Assembly: GCA_026936335.1 (NCBI GenBank)
Contig: JAPMXV010000052.1
Location: 1-64,000, forward strand
Length of the DNA: 64,000 bases
From: Mantamonas sphyraenae
Lineage: Eukaryota; CRuMs; Mantamonadidae
Direction of reading: 5' to 3'
In this document: positions 41,921-53,736 of the stretch, piece after piece
Position numbering within the stretch: position 1 is the stretch's first letter
How the letters are laid out: every line of letters starts with the position of its first letter
Position numbers and translations under genes: made by a program
Notes under the pieces: model-generated
Databases searched by the model: none
Seen by the model: only the letters and a program-made list of their open reading frames with translations
What the model was told of the DNA's origin: nothing

Positions 41921-44900
41921 TTACGAGTGTGCAATAATGTGGATGGCGTTGTTGATCTGCGTGGCCTTGGTCTTGAGCGACGCGTCGATCAGGCCTCGGA
42001 ACTTCTCCGACGCCTCCTCCTCGCTCAGCTCCAGCGAAAAGGCGTCACGCAGGTAGCGCAGGTCCTCCACGCTTTGCAGCTCGGGAATACCCGTGCTCAA
42101 CATCATGGCAAACAGGTTGAAGAACATGGGTGCGTTGCGACGAGCGCTGTTGTACGCGTCGCAGCAGAACTGCGTGAAACGCTCAAAGTTCTCGTGGTCG
42201 CGGCCTCCCATCACGTACGCGAAATCCGGCGTCAGCACGAAAGGAGCACGCTCGCGCTTGATACCAAACTTGTACTTGACGTTGCCCAGGAAATGGCCAA
42301 AGTCAATGTGGAACAGCTGGCCGTTGCGCTTCAACATCACGTTGTCGTTGTGGCGATCGCCAATACCCAGGATGTATGTTGCCACACAGTAGCCTGCGCA
42401 CGAGCGCATAAACAGCTCCACAGCATCGTCGTATTGCTTGTCGCTCGGGTTCGCCTCGCGCAGCCAGTTGGCAAGCGGATCTTCCTTGAACGCCGCAGAC
42501 GCACCTCCCGCAGCCTTGACAATGTTGGCCGTCGTGTCCGAATCCAGCACAACCTCGATCATGCCCTCCTCGTCGCCCGTCGCAACGCATCCGTACGGGA
42601 TCATGTACAGATCCAGGCCGTCGCGCTGCCACACCTTGTCCATAATGCGGATCAGCTGGAGCGTCAGCAGATCCTGGCGCAGATCGTCGCCTGCCTTGAA
42701 GATGATGAAAATCGGGTCGCCATGCACGTCCGCGTTCTCAAACACCAGCCACAGAGGCACCTTCTTCGAGTCCATGCTCTTGCACTTGTCCAACAGCAGC
42801 CCCTTGACCTCCAGCCCTGCGTTCAACGAAAGCGTGAAACGCTCTGGCAGGTCGTACTTGGCCAGCTTCTCCCGCAGCACCTCGCGCCGCTCGTTCACCT
42901 GGTAGTCCTTGATAAACTCGGCCGCAGTCACAAAATCCTTCAGGATCTTGTCCTGCTGGATCAGGCTCTCCCTGTGAGCCCCCGCCAGGCGCAGGTACAT
43001 CTCCAGCATCAAACCGTAACGTTCGCTGATCTCCGGCACGTGCATCTCTGCCTTGAGATGCCAGAAGAACGTGTGACCCACCACCGTACGGTTGTTCAGC
43101 GCACGCTTCAGCAGGAAGCGCACAAGAGCCGAGTCGTGGTACGGCTCGTACTTGGCCACCTGCACCAGCTGCAGCAGCAAATCGTCCATCTCCGTGTCGT
43201 TCAGCTGGTTCAGCGCGTTCACGGCGTACTCGCGCACAGAGGCGTCCGCAAAGCGTGCGTCCAGCAGCTCCAGCGCCTCGATCGGGTTCATCGGCGCCCA
43301 CTCGTGCAGCATGCGGTGGGCCTCGTGCACCTGCGCAGGATCCGTCCAGTCGATCGCAAACAGGAACTTGGGCAACGCACGCGGGTTGCTCTTCAGCGAA
43401 CCGCGGTTGTTCCACAGCAGCTCGCGGTCCGTGTCCGTCAGCTGGTAGATCGGATCGGCGTTGATGATCACCTTGAGCTGGCGTGCGTCCTCCTGGCTCA
43501 CCTCGGTCGACGCAATGTCGCCCACCGTGTTGGCCAGTTCCTTCTCGCCTGCGTACTCGGGGAACACAATCGGCAGCGCGTAGCTCTCAAACTCCACAAA
43601 CAGCTGCGGGCAGTTGTTTGCCTTGAGGTTGGCCACGCACGTGCCAATCGGGTTCGCCGGTCCGTCCGGCCACATGTTCAACTGCTGCACACCGCTCACG
43701 AGCTGCGAACGGTAGTCGATCAGGTTCACGTTGACCCACGACACGGGGAATCGTTCCGTGTTCTTGCCTGCCAGCGTCACAAACAGCGTGAAGCAGATGC
43801 GCGTCGCGCGCGGGATGTTCTGCATCGCAATGTCAAACTCCAGCGGCTCGTTCCAGCGCGGGCACACCGTGTTGCCCGACATGTGCGACACCAACGGCTC
43901 CGCAATCAGCGAGCCACCGTGGTACAGGCCGGCCTCAACCTCGTAGCCCTGCACAGAGCTAAACACATCCTTGGCTGCCTTCTTGCTCAGCGTCTTCTCA
44001 AACGCCTCGCGCAGGTTTTCCGTGTCCAGGCTGATGTTGTCCACACCCAGGATGCGGATCGTAAAGTGTTCGCGCATCTCCCACATCGAGATCGTGCCCA
44101 TCTGCGACCAGTGCACCTTGCTGCTCTTGATGTTGCTGTGCTTGTAGCGCGGACGGATCGACTCGGAGCTCTGCACGAGGTGCGTCGGGTTGTCCTCGCG
44201 CGGTGCAAGGTTCTCACGACGCTCCAGCGACAGATCGATCTTCTTGTCTGCCTTTTGGCAATCGCGGATGAACTGCACGTTCTTCAGCTGGTGACGGCCG
44301 TCGATGTACTCCTTCATACCGCACACCTTGAGCAAAAAGTCCTGCGGATCGTCCTCCTCCGTGGCTCCCTGGCCCAGGAACTTCTTCAGTGCCTTGATGA
44401 CCAGCGTGTCCACGTCGTCGTCGCGGCTGGCGCCAAGCATCTTTGTGCCCGTGCCAAGATGCACACGCACAAGCAGCTTCTCCTTCACGTACTCGGGCAC
44501 CTCGGTGTCCACAATGCCGCCGTTGATGTTGTTCAGACCCGTGGCCAGGGACAGCTCTCCTGTGTCAAACTGGGACGCCAGGTAGCCGCCCACGTCGGCG
44601 CGGAAGCCAATGACCTCGGGCTTCTGCGAAGTCATCCACGTCGGACGACCCAGCGTGTTGCTGATGTGCACACCCATGATCTTCTCCTCCTTGCCCACTT
44701 CCTTCTTCTCCGCAGACACCTCAACCAGCTGCACGCTCGGGTAGTTGCCGTCCTGCGCCGGGAACAGGCTGCTGAACGCAACCTCCTCGTCCTCGATCGG
44801 CGCCTCGGCATCCACAGCCTGCAGGCGGTACAGGTCGCTGCGGCGGTCCAGGAAGCCACGCTGGCGGAAGCGGCGGTACACCTTGGCGCGGAATTGCGCC

Positions 44901-46158
44901 ACAGTCGACTCGTTGCTCACGCGCATCACAAACGGACGCTCCATGTGCGGCACATGCACCCACACGTTGTACTTGTCCGTCGCACCCTGGTCCGGCTCCT
45001 CGTCCGACACGGCGCCCAGAACGTCAAAGTCCTGGTCCGAGCCTTGCGAACGCTTGCTGCGGTACGGCCTGTTTGTGCGAGCGCCTCCGCCAATGCCTGC
45101 CTCGGCAAGCATCTTGCGCAGCTTCTCGTTCTCGGCTTGCAGCTGAGCTGCGTTGCCTGCGCCACGTGTGCCGATAGCTGCTGTCTGGTCTCCCTGCAGC
45201 GTGCACTCCACGCGCACAGGACGGCGCGGGTTGGCCTTGGCCTTCAGGTACTCCTCCACGTTGTACCCCTCGCCCTCCGCCGGTTCCTCCAGATCCTCCG
45301 TCTCGTCGTCGGGCACGGCCAGAGCAAAGTGAGAGCCGTCGCTCACGCCCAGCAGCTGGTCGCGCAGCTTGATCAGCGTCGACAGCACCTCAATGTCGTA
45401 CGACTTGCTCTCGTTTGCCGTAAAGTGCAGAGACACTTCGCCACCCAGCTCCAGAGCAACCGTGTAGTCGCCCTTGCGGCGGGTCTTGCGAAACTGTGGG
45501 TCCATCACTTTGTGTCAGCCCTCTCTCCAGCGCCTGCGAATTCGCATCGTTGCCCCTTTTCAATTCCCCACACCCAAGTCCCGTTTCCCCACTCCGCTGC
45601 CACTTACGCGCTTCTTCTGCGTCTTGGCAAACTCCTCGTCCAGCTCCTCCACAGTGCGCTGCAGATAAGGACGCGGTGCCTGCTTGCGGGCGTACACTGT
45701 GTGTTGCCCACGCGCGTGGTTTTGTGTCAGCCGAAAAAAGCCAATCCTTGACAAAAAAAAAGCGAGAGGGAAAACGAGACGCTGCCCTCTTTTTCGCTGT
45801 GTGGCGCCAACATGCCCGCTTGGCGATGCTGGATACGCATGCAACCATGGAACTACATCCACGCCATCTCCTTGTGAGCTTTGCACCTACCTCCGATCTC
45901 GATGGGGCTGTTGTTCTGCACCCACTCGGTGAGCGTCTTGTGCGCGTTGCCGAAGCGGACGAATTCCACTTCCAGCAGCTCCTCCTCGCTCAGACCGAGG
46001 CAGTACGCACGCTCCAGGTAGTCCGTTTCCAGGTCGGCCTCCTCCCACACCAAGTGGCGCAGCTGCGACACCGAAATGTTGCGCGGCACCTCCACAGAGA
46101 TGGTCTTTTCAGTCGGCAAGCGAACCGTCACGTTCAGCGGCTCCGTCGATGCAGACAT
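41921..46158 (-). CDS. Class I phosphatidylinositol 3-kinase catalytic subunit
   Basis: Exons 46158-45891, 45696-45608 and 45493-41921 encode 1,309 aa. Introns are 194 nt (GTAGGT...ACACAG, phase 1) and 114 nt (GTAAGT...CCACAG, phase 0). The ATG-like MDPQ just before exon 3 is intronic in this model. Exon 1 (MSASTEPLN, 89 residues) has the ubiquitin-like p85-binding (ABD) pattern: VTVRLPTEKTISVEVP, then SQLRHLVWEEA. A linker with a short coiled coil follows, then the Ras-binding domain (YNVWVHVPHMERPF), C2 (HFTIRILGVDNI; GLYHGGSLI), helical domain (WTDPAQVHEAHRMLHEW; LLVRFLLKRAL) and kinase. The kinase keeps IIFKAGDDLRQD, IGDRHNDN, DFGHFLG and the class I activation loop KRERAPFVLT. It should make PIP3 at the plasma membrane. 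It is longer than human p110 (about 1,070) because of insertions before the RBD and C2. Confidence 0.95.
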
Positions 46159-46319
46159 GGCTGCGTCGTGCCCATCCCATCACGTGTCAGTGTCTGCCAT
46201 TGCGTTTGCATGTCCTCACCCTCACTCTTGTGTCCTCACTCTTTTCGTGTTGCAACACACCTTTGTTTTTTCGTTGGGTCGCAGCCCGCGCCCACACCCG
46301 CCAACGAATTTCCCCCTAC
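46159..46319. promoter_or_regulatory. 161-bp divergent promoter region
   Basis: This interval lies between the PI3K start (46158, minus) and the PPC membrane-protein start (46320, plus). It contains the T-rich run TTTGTTTTTTCGTT near 46262 just before the plus-strand gene. No specific site is recognised. Confidence 0.35.
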
Positions 46320-49300
46320 ATGAACCCAAAGACCTTGTGCTACCTTTTCGTGGCCATCCTTGTTGCTTCGTCGCATGCTGCGACGACGCTGCAGGACGGC
46401 GACACGGTGCAGGGCTTGGTTGGCTACCGCCAGATGGACGTGTACACGTTCACCCTGACTCCCAACCACGCCTCTGTCAAGTTCACCGTCACGCCTGTTT
46501 CCGGCGATCCCGACCTGTACCTGAAGAAAGGCACCACCGACGTGACCATCACCAACAAGGATCTCGTCTCCCGTGTCTTTGGCGGCGACCGCATCATCCT
46601 CCGCCGCGGCGACGCCCTCTTCCAAGACGGCGCAACCTACTCCATTGGAGTGTACGGGTACGTGTCTCCACACATGTCCATGTCCTCATGCCCTGCCATC
46701 TTCCCAGCCGCTTCCCTACCATCCGCGTCCATGGCTTCTGCTTCTGCAGCGTCAAACAACCGCGGACGGAATCGGGCCTGCCCTGCCCACCTCCCCATTT
46801 CTATCGCTTCGGCCGCCCCGTCTGCGCACACCGTCCACCGCACTTGGACTGACTCGTGTCTTCCCGCACGCGCCGCGTTGACCCGCTCCCCTCCTGGCCA
46901 TGTCTGTGTGCGCCTCTGCCTTTGCTCGTCTCCAGGTACACGCAAGCCAACTACACCCTTTCGGCGGCAACCTCGCTCGGTGAGTTTCCATTGCACCCGC
47001 CCCGCCTCCCGCATCCCCTCCACTGCCTCCACACACATCTCTCCAAAGTCCCGGGTCCCTCGGCCACCGGGCAACTCAAAGCTGCACTCTGCCCCTCTGC
47101 CCGCTTCCCCGCACTCCTTGTTTGTCCCGTTTCCCATCGGCCCCTGCGCGCGAAATGGCGTCACCTTCAGAGGGGAAACCCTTGCGTCGTCCCGTCTGCC
47201 CGTCCCTGCCTCCCTCCGTCTGCACTTTTCGCATACCGTGGTCCATGACCTCACCCGTTGCTCCACACCCGTCCACTCACACCCCATCTCCCTCCCCCTC
47301 CCCCCTTCCCTGCTCCGGAACACAGCCATCACCACGCTGTATGTTGGCGTCCCGGCACGCGGCGAAATCGACCTCCAGGGTGACTACCAGTACTTTAAGG
47401 TCACGCCCACACATTGGGCGAACCTCAACTTCACTGTGACCATCACCGAATTCACCGGCTCCGTCGACGTGTACGGCTCCACAACAAACACTCGCCCCAA
47501 CGCAACCGACTTCCATCCCGGCTGGGTTGCCACCGACGAGTCCGAGTTCACCATCCCCACAGATGCCTTTTGCCACAACAGCAACACCGCTTGCACCCTC
47601 TACATCGGTGTCCGTGCAACTCAGCCTTCCGCTACGTTTTCCGTCCTCGTCAACTCCCAGCACGGCGTCAGCACCCTCATTGACGGCGAACCTCAGGCCG
47701 GATACGTCGAGTACGGCAAGTACGCACAGTACAGCATCCACCTCGGCTCCTCCCACGAAGACCTCTCCTTTGTTCTCAGCCCGCGCTGGGGCATCGGCTA
47801 CCTTTACCTCGGCACAGAGTCCCCCGTCACTGCACAGAATGCCCTTGCCAAGGCCGAGAGCTACGGCGCACAGCGTCTCACTCTCAGGCACACCCAGAGC
47901 CCCTTCTGCACAGACTGCACCCTCTACCTCGCCGTCTACGGCCGCACCCACACCCACTACTCCCTCACCGCACGCACCACAAACGCAACCGTCTTTCTCC
48001 AGGCCGGCCAGGCCTTCCGCGAGACCCTCGACCGCATCGGTGAGACCGAGTACTTCATGGTGTACATTGGTCGCAACGACGTAAACGTCACCATCTCCGC
48101 AACCGTCTACAGTGGACAGGTCGACATTTACGTCACCACCTCGCGCTACCCGCTGCCTGTTTCCACGCATCCCAACGAACAGACTGCTGTCTGGTCTCGC
48201 GTCGGCAACACAAACGGCTACAACAGCAGCCTTACCATCGGCAACAGCGACCCGCACTTTTGCTCCTACTGCTACTACTACATCGGTGTCCGTGCCGTCC
48301 AGGCAACAGACATGTCCCTCCTCGTCTCCTACGACTTGCTGCCCACCGTCCTCGTCGACGGTTCCCCGCAGAACGACATCGTCCAGTACCACGACGCAAA
48401 GTACTACACCTTTACGCCCCAGAGCGCAGACGAGGACGTGACCCTCACCGTCACCCGCCGCTTCGGTGACCCCGACATGTACATCGACACCGTGCCCTAC
48501 CCGACCCGAGCACGCCACAAGTGGCACGCCTCCAGTTTCGGCTCCGACTCCAAGTTCATCCCGCACACTGACCCGCTCTACCAGGGCCAGACTCTCTGGA
48601 TCATGGTCTACGGATACAGCCATGCACACTACAGCATCCTGGCTCATTCCGCAAGCTCCATTTCCCAGATCACCCTCGGTTCGCCTCAGAACGGCCAGAT
48701 CGACACCGTCGGCCAGTACGCCTACTACAAGGTGTATGTCAACCACGGAAACATCAACCTTACCGTAACCGTCACCACCTTTTCCGGCGACGTCGACCTC
48801 TATGTTTCCCACAACGACACGCGCCCCAACGCAAACTCGAACCCAAGCCTCGTCTGGAGCAGCACCGGATCCGTCAACGACTCCATTTCCGTGCCCGTCG
48901 ATGACATCAACCGCGTCCAGCCGGCCTACTACTACATCGGTGTCCGCGCCGTCCAGCCCTGCTCCTACAGCATCCTGGCCGCTTCGTCTGCCGTCCCCGT
49001 GCGCCTCAACGAGGGTGAACCCCAAGCTGGCTCTGTCCACTACCACGAGTACACCTACTACGTGTTTGAGCTCACCGGCAAGCACTACGACACAACCATC
49101 ACCGTCACGCCCCGCTCCGGTGATCCCGATCTCTACGTCAGCACTCACCCGGACATGTTGCCCACCAAGGAGCGACACAGCTTCCATGCAACCCGCTTTG
49201 GCAAGGACTCCCTTCTCATCCGAGGCTCCTACCTCAGCTGCCCAGACTCTGGACCCTGCTCCATCATCATTGGTGTCTACGGCTACACCCAGTCCCAGTT

Positions 49301-52300
49301 CACCGTCACCGCAGCCACCCAGCACTCCGTCATCTACCTCCGCGCCGGCACACCCACCTACGACCAGATCGACACCGTCAACGACTACGCATACTTCATG
49401 GCTCTCCAGCCCGAACGCAACGCAAACGTCTCTGTCGTGCTCACCACAACCTCGGGTGCCGTCCGCGCCTTTGTCGGCGTCGGCTCGACCATGCAGCGTC
49501 CTTCCGCTCAGTCGTACAACTGGACCTCTGACGCTTCAGGCGAGGTGGCCATCCCCGCAGGTGACCCCAAGCAGTGCACAGCCCCGTGCTACTACTACAT
49601 TGCCGTCCAGGGCGTCACTCCCGCCACGTTTTCCATCCTCTACACCTACCAGGGCGTCCCTGTGCCCCTTGTCGACGGCGAACCCCAGAACCTCATCGTC
49701 AACAAGGGCGCCTGGAAGTACTACTCCTTCGACATCGTGCCAGGGTACAAGGACCTCCAGATCACCGTCGTGCCCAAGTGGGGCGACCCCGATCTCTACG
49801 TCGCCATTGCCCCGCAGCTGCCCACTCTCACGAACCACATCAAGTACTCTCGAGGCTACTCCCGTGACACAGTCCAGTTCCTTCACAACGAGCTCACCGC
49901 AAACTCGTACATCATCGGTGTCTACGGCTACTCCCACTCGCATGCCGTCATCACCGCAGCCACCGACGGCGTCACCGTCAACCTGCAGATCGGCACCCCG
50001 TACTCGGGCTACATCGACACTGCCGGCGGCTACGAAGTACTTCCGCATCTACAACAATGAGGCCGACACAAACATCACTTTCTCGGTGACCGTGCAGTCT
50101 GGCGACGTCGACATGTACGTCGCAAAGGACTACGAGCAGCCCAACGCCACTCACCATCAGTGGCCCAACGCTGCTCACCCGGGCAACAACAAGTACTCGT
50201 TCAGCATCACCAACACGGACGACGGATACTGCCGCTTCTGCTCCTACTACATCGGCATTCGCGGCGCGCAGCCCTCTCGTTTCACCCTCCTGGTGTCACA
50301 GAGCAACGTGCCCTCCATCCTCGTCAACGGCAAGCAGAGTTACGGCTCAGTGCGTGCAGAAGCCTACCACTACTACACCGTCTCCTTCGGCAACGCTGCC
50401 GTGCAGCAGATTTCCATCAGCCTGCAGCCCTTTTACGGCAAGTCCGACGTCTATGTCAACACGGCCGCAAAGGGCTTGCCCTCGGTCACCAGCAGCCAGT
50501 GGAACAGCAGCCGTGCATACGGTACCGACAACGTGCGCATCAACACCGCAAAGGCTGACGACAAGGCAAAGTGGTGCCCGCCCACCGAGGACTTCTGCAA
50601 GCTCTTTGTTGCCGTGTACGGTGAGACAAACTCGTTCTACCGCATCAGCAGCACCACCGAGCATGCACCCATCCAGCTTACGAGTGGATCGGCCACACGC
50701 GACTCGGTCCCGGAAGACGCCTACGCGTACTTCCAGCTCCAGGTCAACGGCCGCCCCGATGCAAACATCACCATCGATGTGACCACCCTCAGTGGACGCA
50801 CATCCATCGTGGCTTCCACCACAAGGAGCTCCCCGACCATGGACGACGACCAGAACTCATGGAAGGCCTCCAGCCACATGGTTATCAAGCCCACCGACAA
50901 GGACTTTGTCGGCACCGGCTCGTACTACATCGGCGTCTACGGCTACAGCTACTCGGAGTTTTCCATTGTCGCCACCCTGGACGACCAAGAGGTCACCATC
51001 TTTTCCGGTGTGCCCCAGCAGGGCTCCGTCGAGCCTGGCCTGTACCGCTACTACAAGTTCACCGTCGACCACGGCCAGGACATGTCCATTTCCATTACCC
51101 CATCGGTGGGTACCACCGACATGTACATCGCCACCGCGGAGTACACCACGCGTCCCACCAAGGATAAGTTCCAGTGGTACAGCACTCACTCCCAGTTTGC
51201 CGTCGGCGAGAGCAAGATTATCGAGGCCCACGACCCGCAGTACTGCCAGGACAGCTCCAAGCCCTGTGAGTTCCATGTTGCCGTCCTGGGCGTCTCCGAA
51301 TCCACGTTTAGCATCCAGGGCTCGTCCGCAGGCTCCATGTCTGTGCTTGCCGAGGGCAAAAAGGTGGCCGGCAGCGTCAAGAAGGGCGAGTACGCACGCT
51401 ACGAGTTCTTTGGCAACAACACCGCTCCGTCCAAGGTGTCCATTTTTGCCCTCCCGTGTGTGGGCGACGTCGAGGTGTTTGTCTCCAAGACCGTGTTGGA
51501 GCCGACCAAGGAACAGCATGACACCGTGGCTGGTGACCCGTACCGCAAGAGCTTCACCGACCAGGGCAAGGTGTACTACGTGGGCGTCTATGGCAAGGAG
51601 AACTCGCAGTTCCAGATCCGCGGCTCGCTGGACACCGCCGAGCTTATCCCAGGTGACAATGGCGACCTGGTGCTCAGTGGCGTCACCACCGACCAGGCCA
51701 CCGTGCTTTTCACTCGTCTGGACCCGAGCCAGGACGACGGTACACGCCCCGTGCTGTACGAAGTGTACGTACAGGAGCTGTCGTCGGCCAGCCTTCGCTT
51801 CGATACGCCGTGTGCGCTGAACCGCAACGGCCGCAAGTCGGGCTCGATCGACCCCGTGGCCCAAAAGATCAGCGGACGCCAGTTGGTGCACACTGTGACG
51901 TCGCTTAAGAAGAACACACGCTACCGTGTCAATGTCGTGGCCATCCTGGACGGCCAGCAGGATCGCGCGTACTCGTACAGCGAGTTCCAGACCCTGATCA
52001 CCAACAACCCCAACACCATCGCCGGCCTGACTCCCGAGGAGCTGTTGGGCATCCTGCTCGGCTGCTTTGGCTTCATCCTCATCGTGGCCGTCGGCTACTA
52101 CTACTACCGCCGCCGCAACGGCGCTCGCCCGTCCCTGTCTCTGGCCCCCATGCACGAGGAAGCCAGCGACCTGCTGTTCCACGCATATGCCCCTGAGGAC
52201 GAGGAGCAAGAGGATGGCGACGAAGGTGGCGCCTCCTCGGGTGTGCAGCAGGGCAACAAGCCCCGCGGCATGTTCCGCAACAAGGACCAGCGCTACAGCA

Positions 52301-52377
52301 AGCTGGACGAGGATGTGGACGACGAATTGGACGACGACGAAGATTTGGAAGATTATGCACCGCCTGTGGCAGTGTAA
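46320..52377 (+). CDS. Type I membrane protein with 14 PPC-like repeats (one-base frame break at 50034)
   Basis: Exons 46320-46657, 46936-46979 and 47326-52377 (introns 278 and 346 nt; GTACGT...CTCCAG, GTGAGT...CACAG) would encode about 1,810 aa after removing one extra base at 50034, where the frame switches from GGY-EVLPH to KYFRIYNNE. A signal peptide (MNPKTLCYLFVAILVASSHA) precedes 14 tandem beta-sandwich repeats of about 115-125 residues. Each has a V..YYKV strand, a ++G(D/S)-D-YV strand and a closing (Y)IGV-G strand. They resemble the bacterial prepeptidase C-terminal (PPC) domain. Two types alternate: one with GDPDLYV and IGVYGY, the other with SGDVDLYV, RPNA and IGVRA-P. A fibronectin-III-like module follows (VLYEVYVQEL; YRVNVVAILD). 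Then come a TM (GILLGCFGFILIVAVGYYYY) and an acidic cytosolic tail. A cell-surface adhesion or receptor role is inferred; no orthologue is recognised. Confidence 0.8.
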
Positions 52378-52394
52378 TGAGGAGGAGGAGGGAG

Positions 52395-52432
52395 AGAGGT
52401 TGTCTGTGTGTGTGTCTGTGTGTGTGTGTGAG
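52395..52432 (+). repeat. TG-rich run
   Basis: An imperfect (TG)n tract lies in the 105-bp spacer between the PPC protein stop and the cathepsin start, probably in UTR. A comparable (CA)n run occurs at 10909-10926 between converging genes. Confidence 0.85.
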
Positions 52433-52482
52433 CGAGGAAGCGCCGCACCACACAACGAAAAAGAAACAACACCGAATCTACG

Positions 52483-53691
52483 ATGAAGAGCTTTGTGTTT
52501 GTTTTGCTGATTGTGGGCGCAAGCCTGATTGATGCGTCGCAGCACTTGTACGGCGGTGAGCAGCCTGTGCTGGACGACGACCTGATTGCTCGCGTGAACC
52601 ACGACCCGACGGTGCACTGGCTGGCCCACCGCTCGCCCCGCTTCGAGGGCATGAGCGTGGCCGATGCCAAGCGCATGCTGGGTGTGAACCTGGATGAGCA
52701 CCAGCTGGCGTGCTCCAAGCTGCAGAAGGGCGAGCCCATCCAGGACGCTCCCTCTCATTTCTCTGTGGACGACAAGTGGCCCGGATGCGTGACCCGCATC
52801 CTCAACCAGGAGCAGTGGTATGTTGGCAGAGGTGGATGCGGTGTGAGGGAAGGTAGCTCAGGCGTCGTGGGCGTTGTGGACGGCTGTGGCGGCGTGGCAA
52901 AGGCGCCAACCGTCAACGGAGCCAAAAAAATCCACGCTGCGATTTCCGGCTACCGGACGTCTGCGGCGCTCGCGGAGCGTGGAGAGCTGGACAGTGTGTG
53001 TTGATGGTGATAAGGGCGAGTAGACGGATGCAGGCACAATGCTGACACGATTTGGACATGTGTGTGTGTGCACGACAGTGGTTCGTGCTGGGCGTTTGGC
53101 GCAGCCGAGTCGATGAGCGACCGCTTCTGCACGTACAGCAACGGCACGGTCAAGGTTGAGCTGTCTCCCCAGGATCTGGTGAGCTGCGACATCGAGGGTA
53201 ACTTTGGCTGCCACGGTGGCATCCCGGGTCTGGCCATGGACTACATTGAGCTGAAGGGCATCCGCACTCTGGAGTGCCTGCCGTACACCAGCGGCAAGGG
53301 CGACAGCGGATCGTGCCCGCACTCGTGCACCAACTCGTCGGCCTCGGACAAGCGCTACAAGGCCAAGTTCCTGTCTGCCAAGCATCTGGAGAGCGAGGCC
53401 GCGATCCAGAAGGCTCTGATGGAGGGTGGCTCCGTGGAGGGCACCATGACTGTGTACCAGGACTTTATGTCCTACAAGAGCGGTGTGTACAAGCACACCA
53501 CGGGTTCGTTCCTGGGTGGCCATGCCATCCGCATCACCGGCTGGGGCACCACCAGCGCTGGCGAGAAGTACTGGATCATTGCCAACTCGTGGGGCACGTC
53601 CTGGGGCCAGAACGGTTACTTCTGGATTGTGCGCGGCGAGAACAACTGCGGCATCGACCACGGAGCCGTGTGCGCCGAGCCCGCTCTGTGA
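52483..53691 (+). CDS. Cathepsin B-like cysteine protease (peptidase C1A)
   Basis: Exons 52483-52817 and 53079-53691 encode 315 aa. The 261-nt intron (GTATGT...CGACAG, phase 2) falls just before the active-site Cys: joining gives NQEQCGSCWAFGA. A signal peptide (MKSFVFVLLIVGASLIDA) leads into a short cathepsin B-type propeptide (FEGMSVADAKRMLGV). Mature residues include the catalytic Cys in GSCWAF, His in GGHAIRITGWG and Asn in IIANSWGTSWG, plus a GCHGG motif. The occluding-loop His-His pair that gives mammalian cathepsin B its exopeptidase activity is not evident. The interval after the GCHGG motif is short, so endopeptidase activity is more likely. Expected site is the lysosome or food vacuole, or secreted. 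Its stop is 45 bp from the stop of the converging HECT gene. Confidence 0.92.
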
Positions 53692-53736
53692 TTTCAACAA
53701 AGCTGATTTCAATTCTTCCCTCTCCCAAAACACACC

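Noticed and set aside
45494-45508. ATG (MDPQ) just upstream of PI3K exon 3 as the protein start
   Set aside because: A CCACAG acceptor at 45494 joins in phase to exon 2, and exons 1-2 supply an ABD-like domain; the ATG is intronic in that model.
41927-45751. 1,274-codon plus-strand frame, longer than the PI3K exon it opposes
   Set aside because: The minus strand encodes a complete PI3K with all catalytic motifs; the plus-strand reading is Leu/His/Arg-rich with none. Length alone is not evidence in this base composition.
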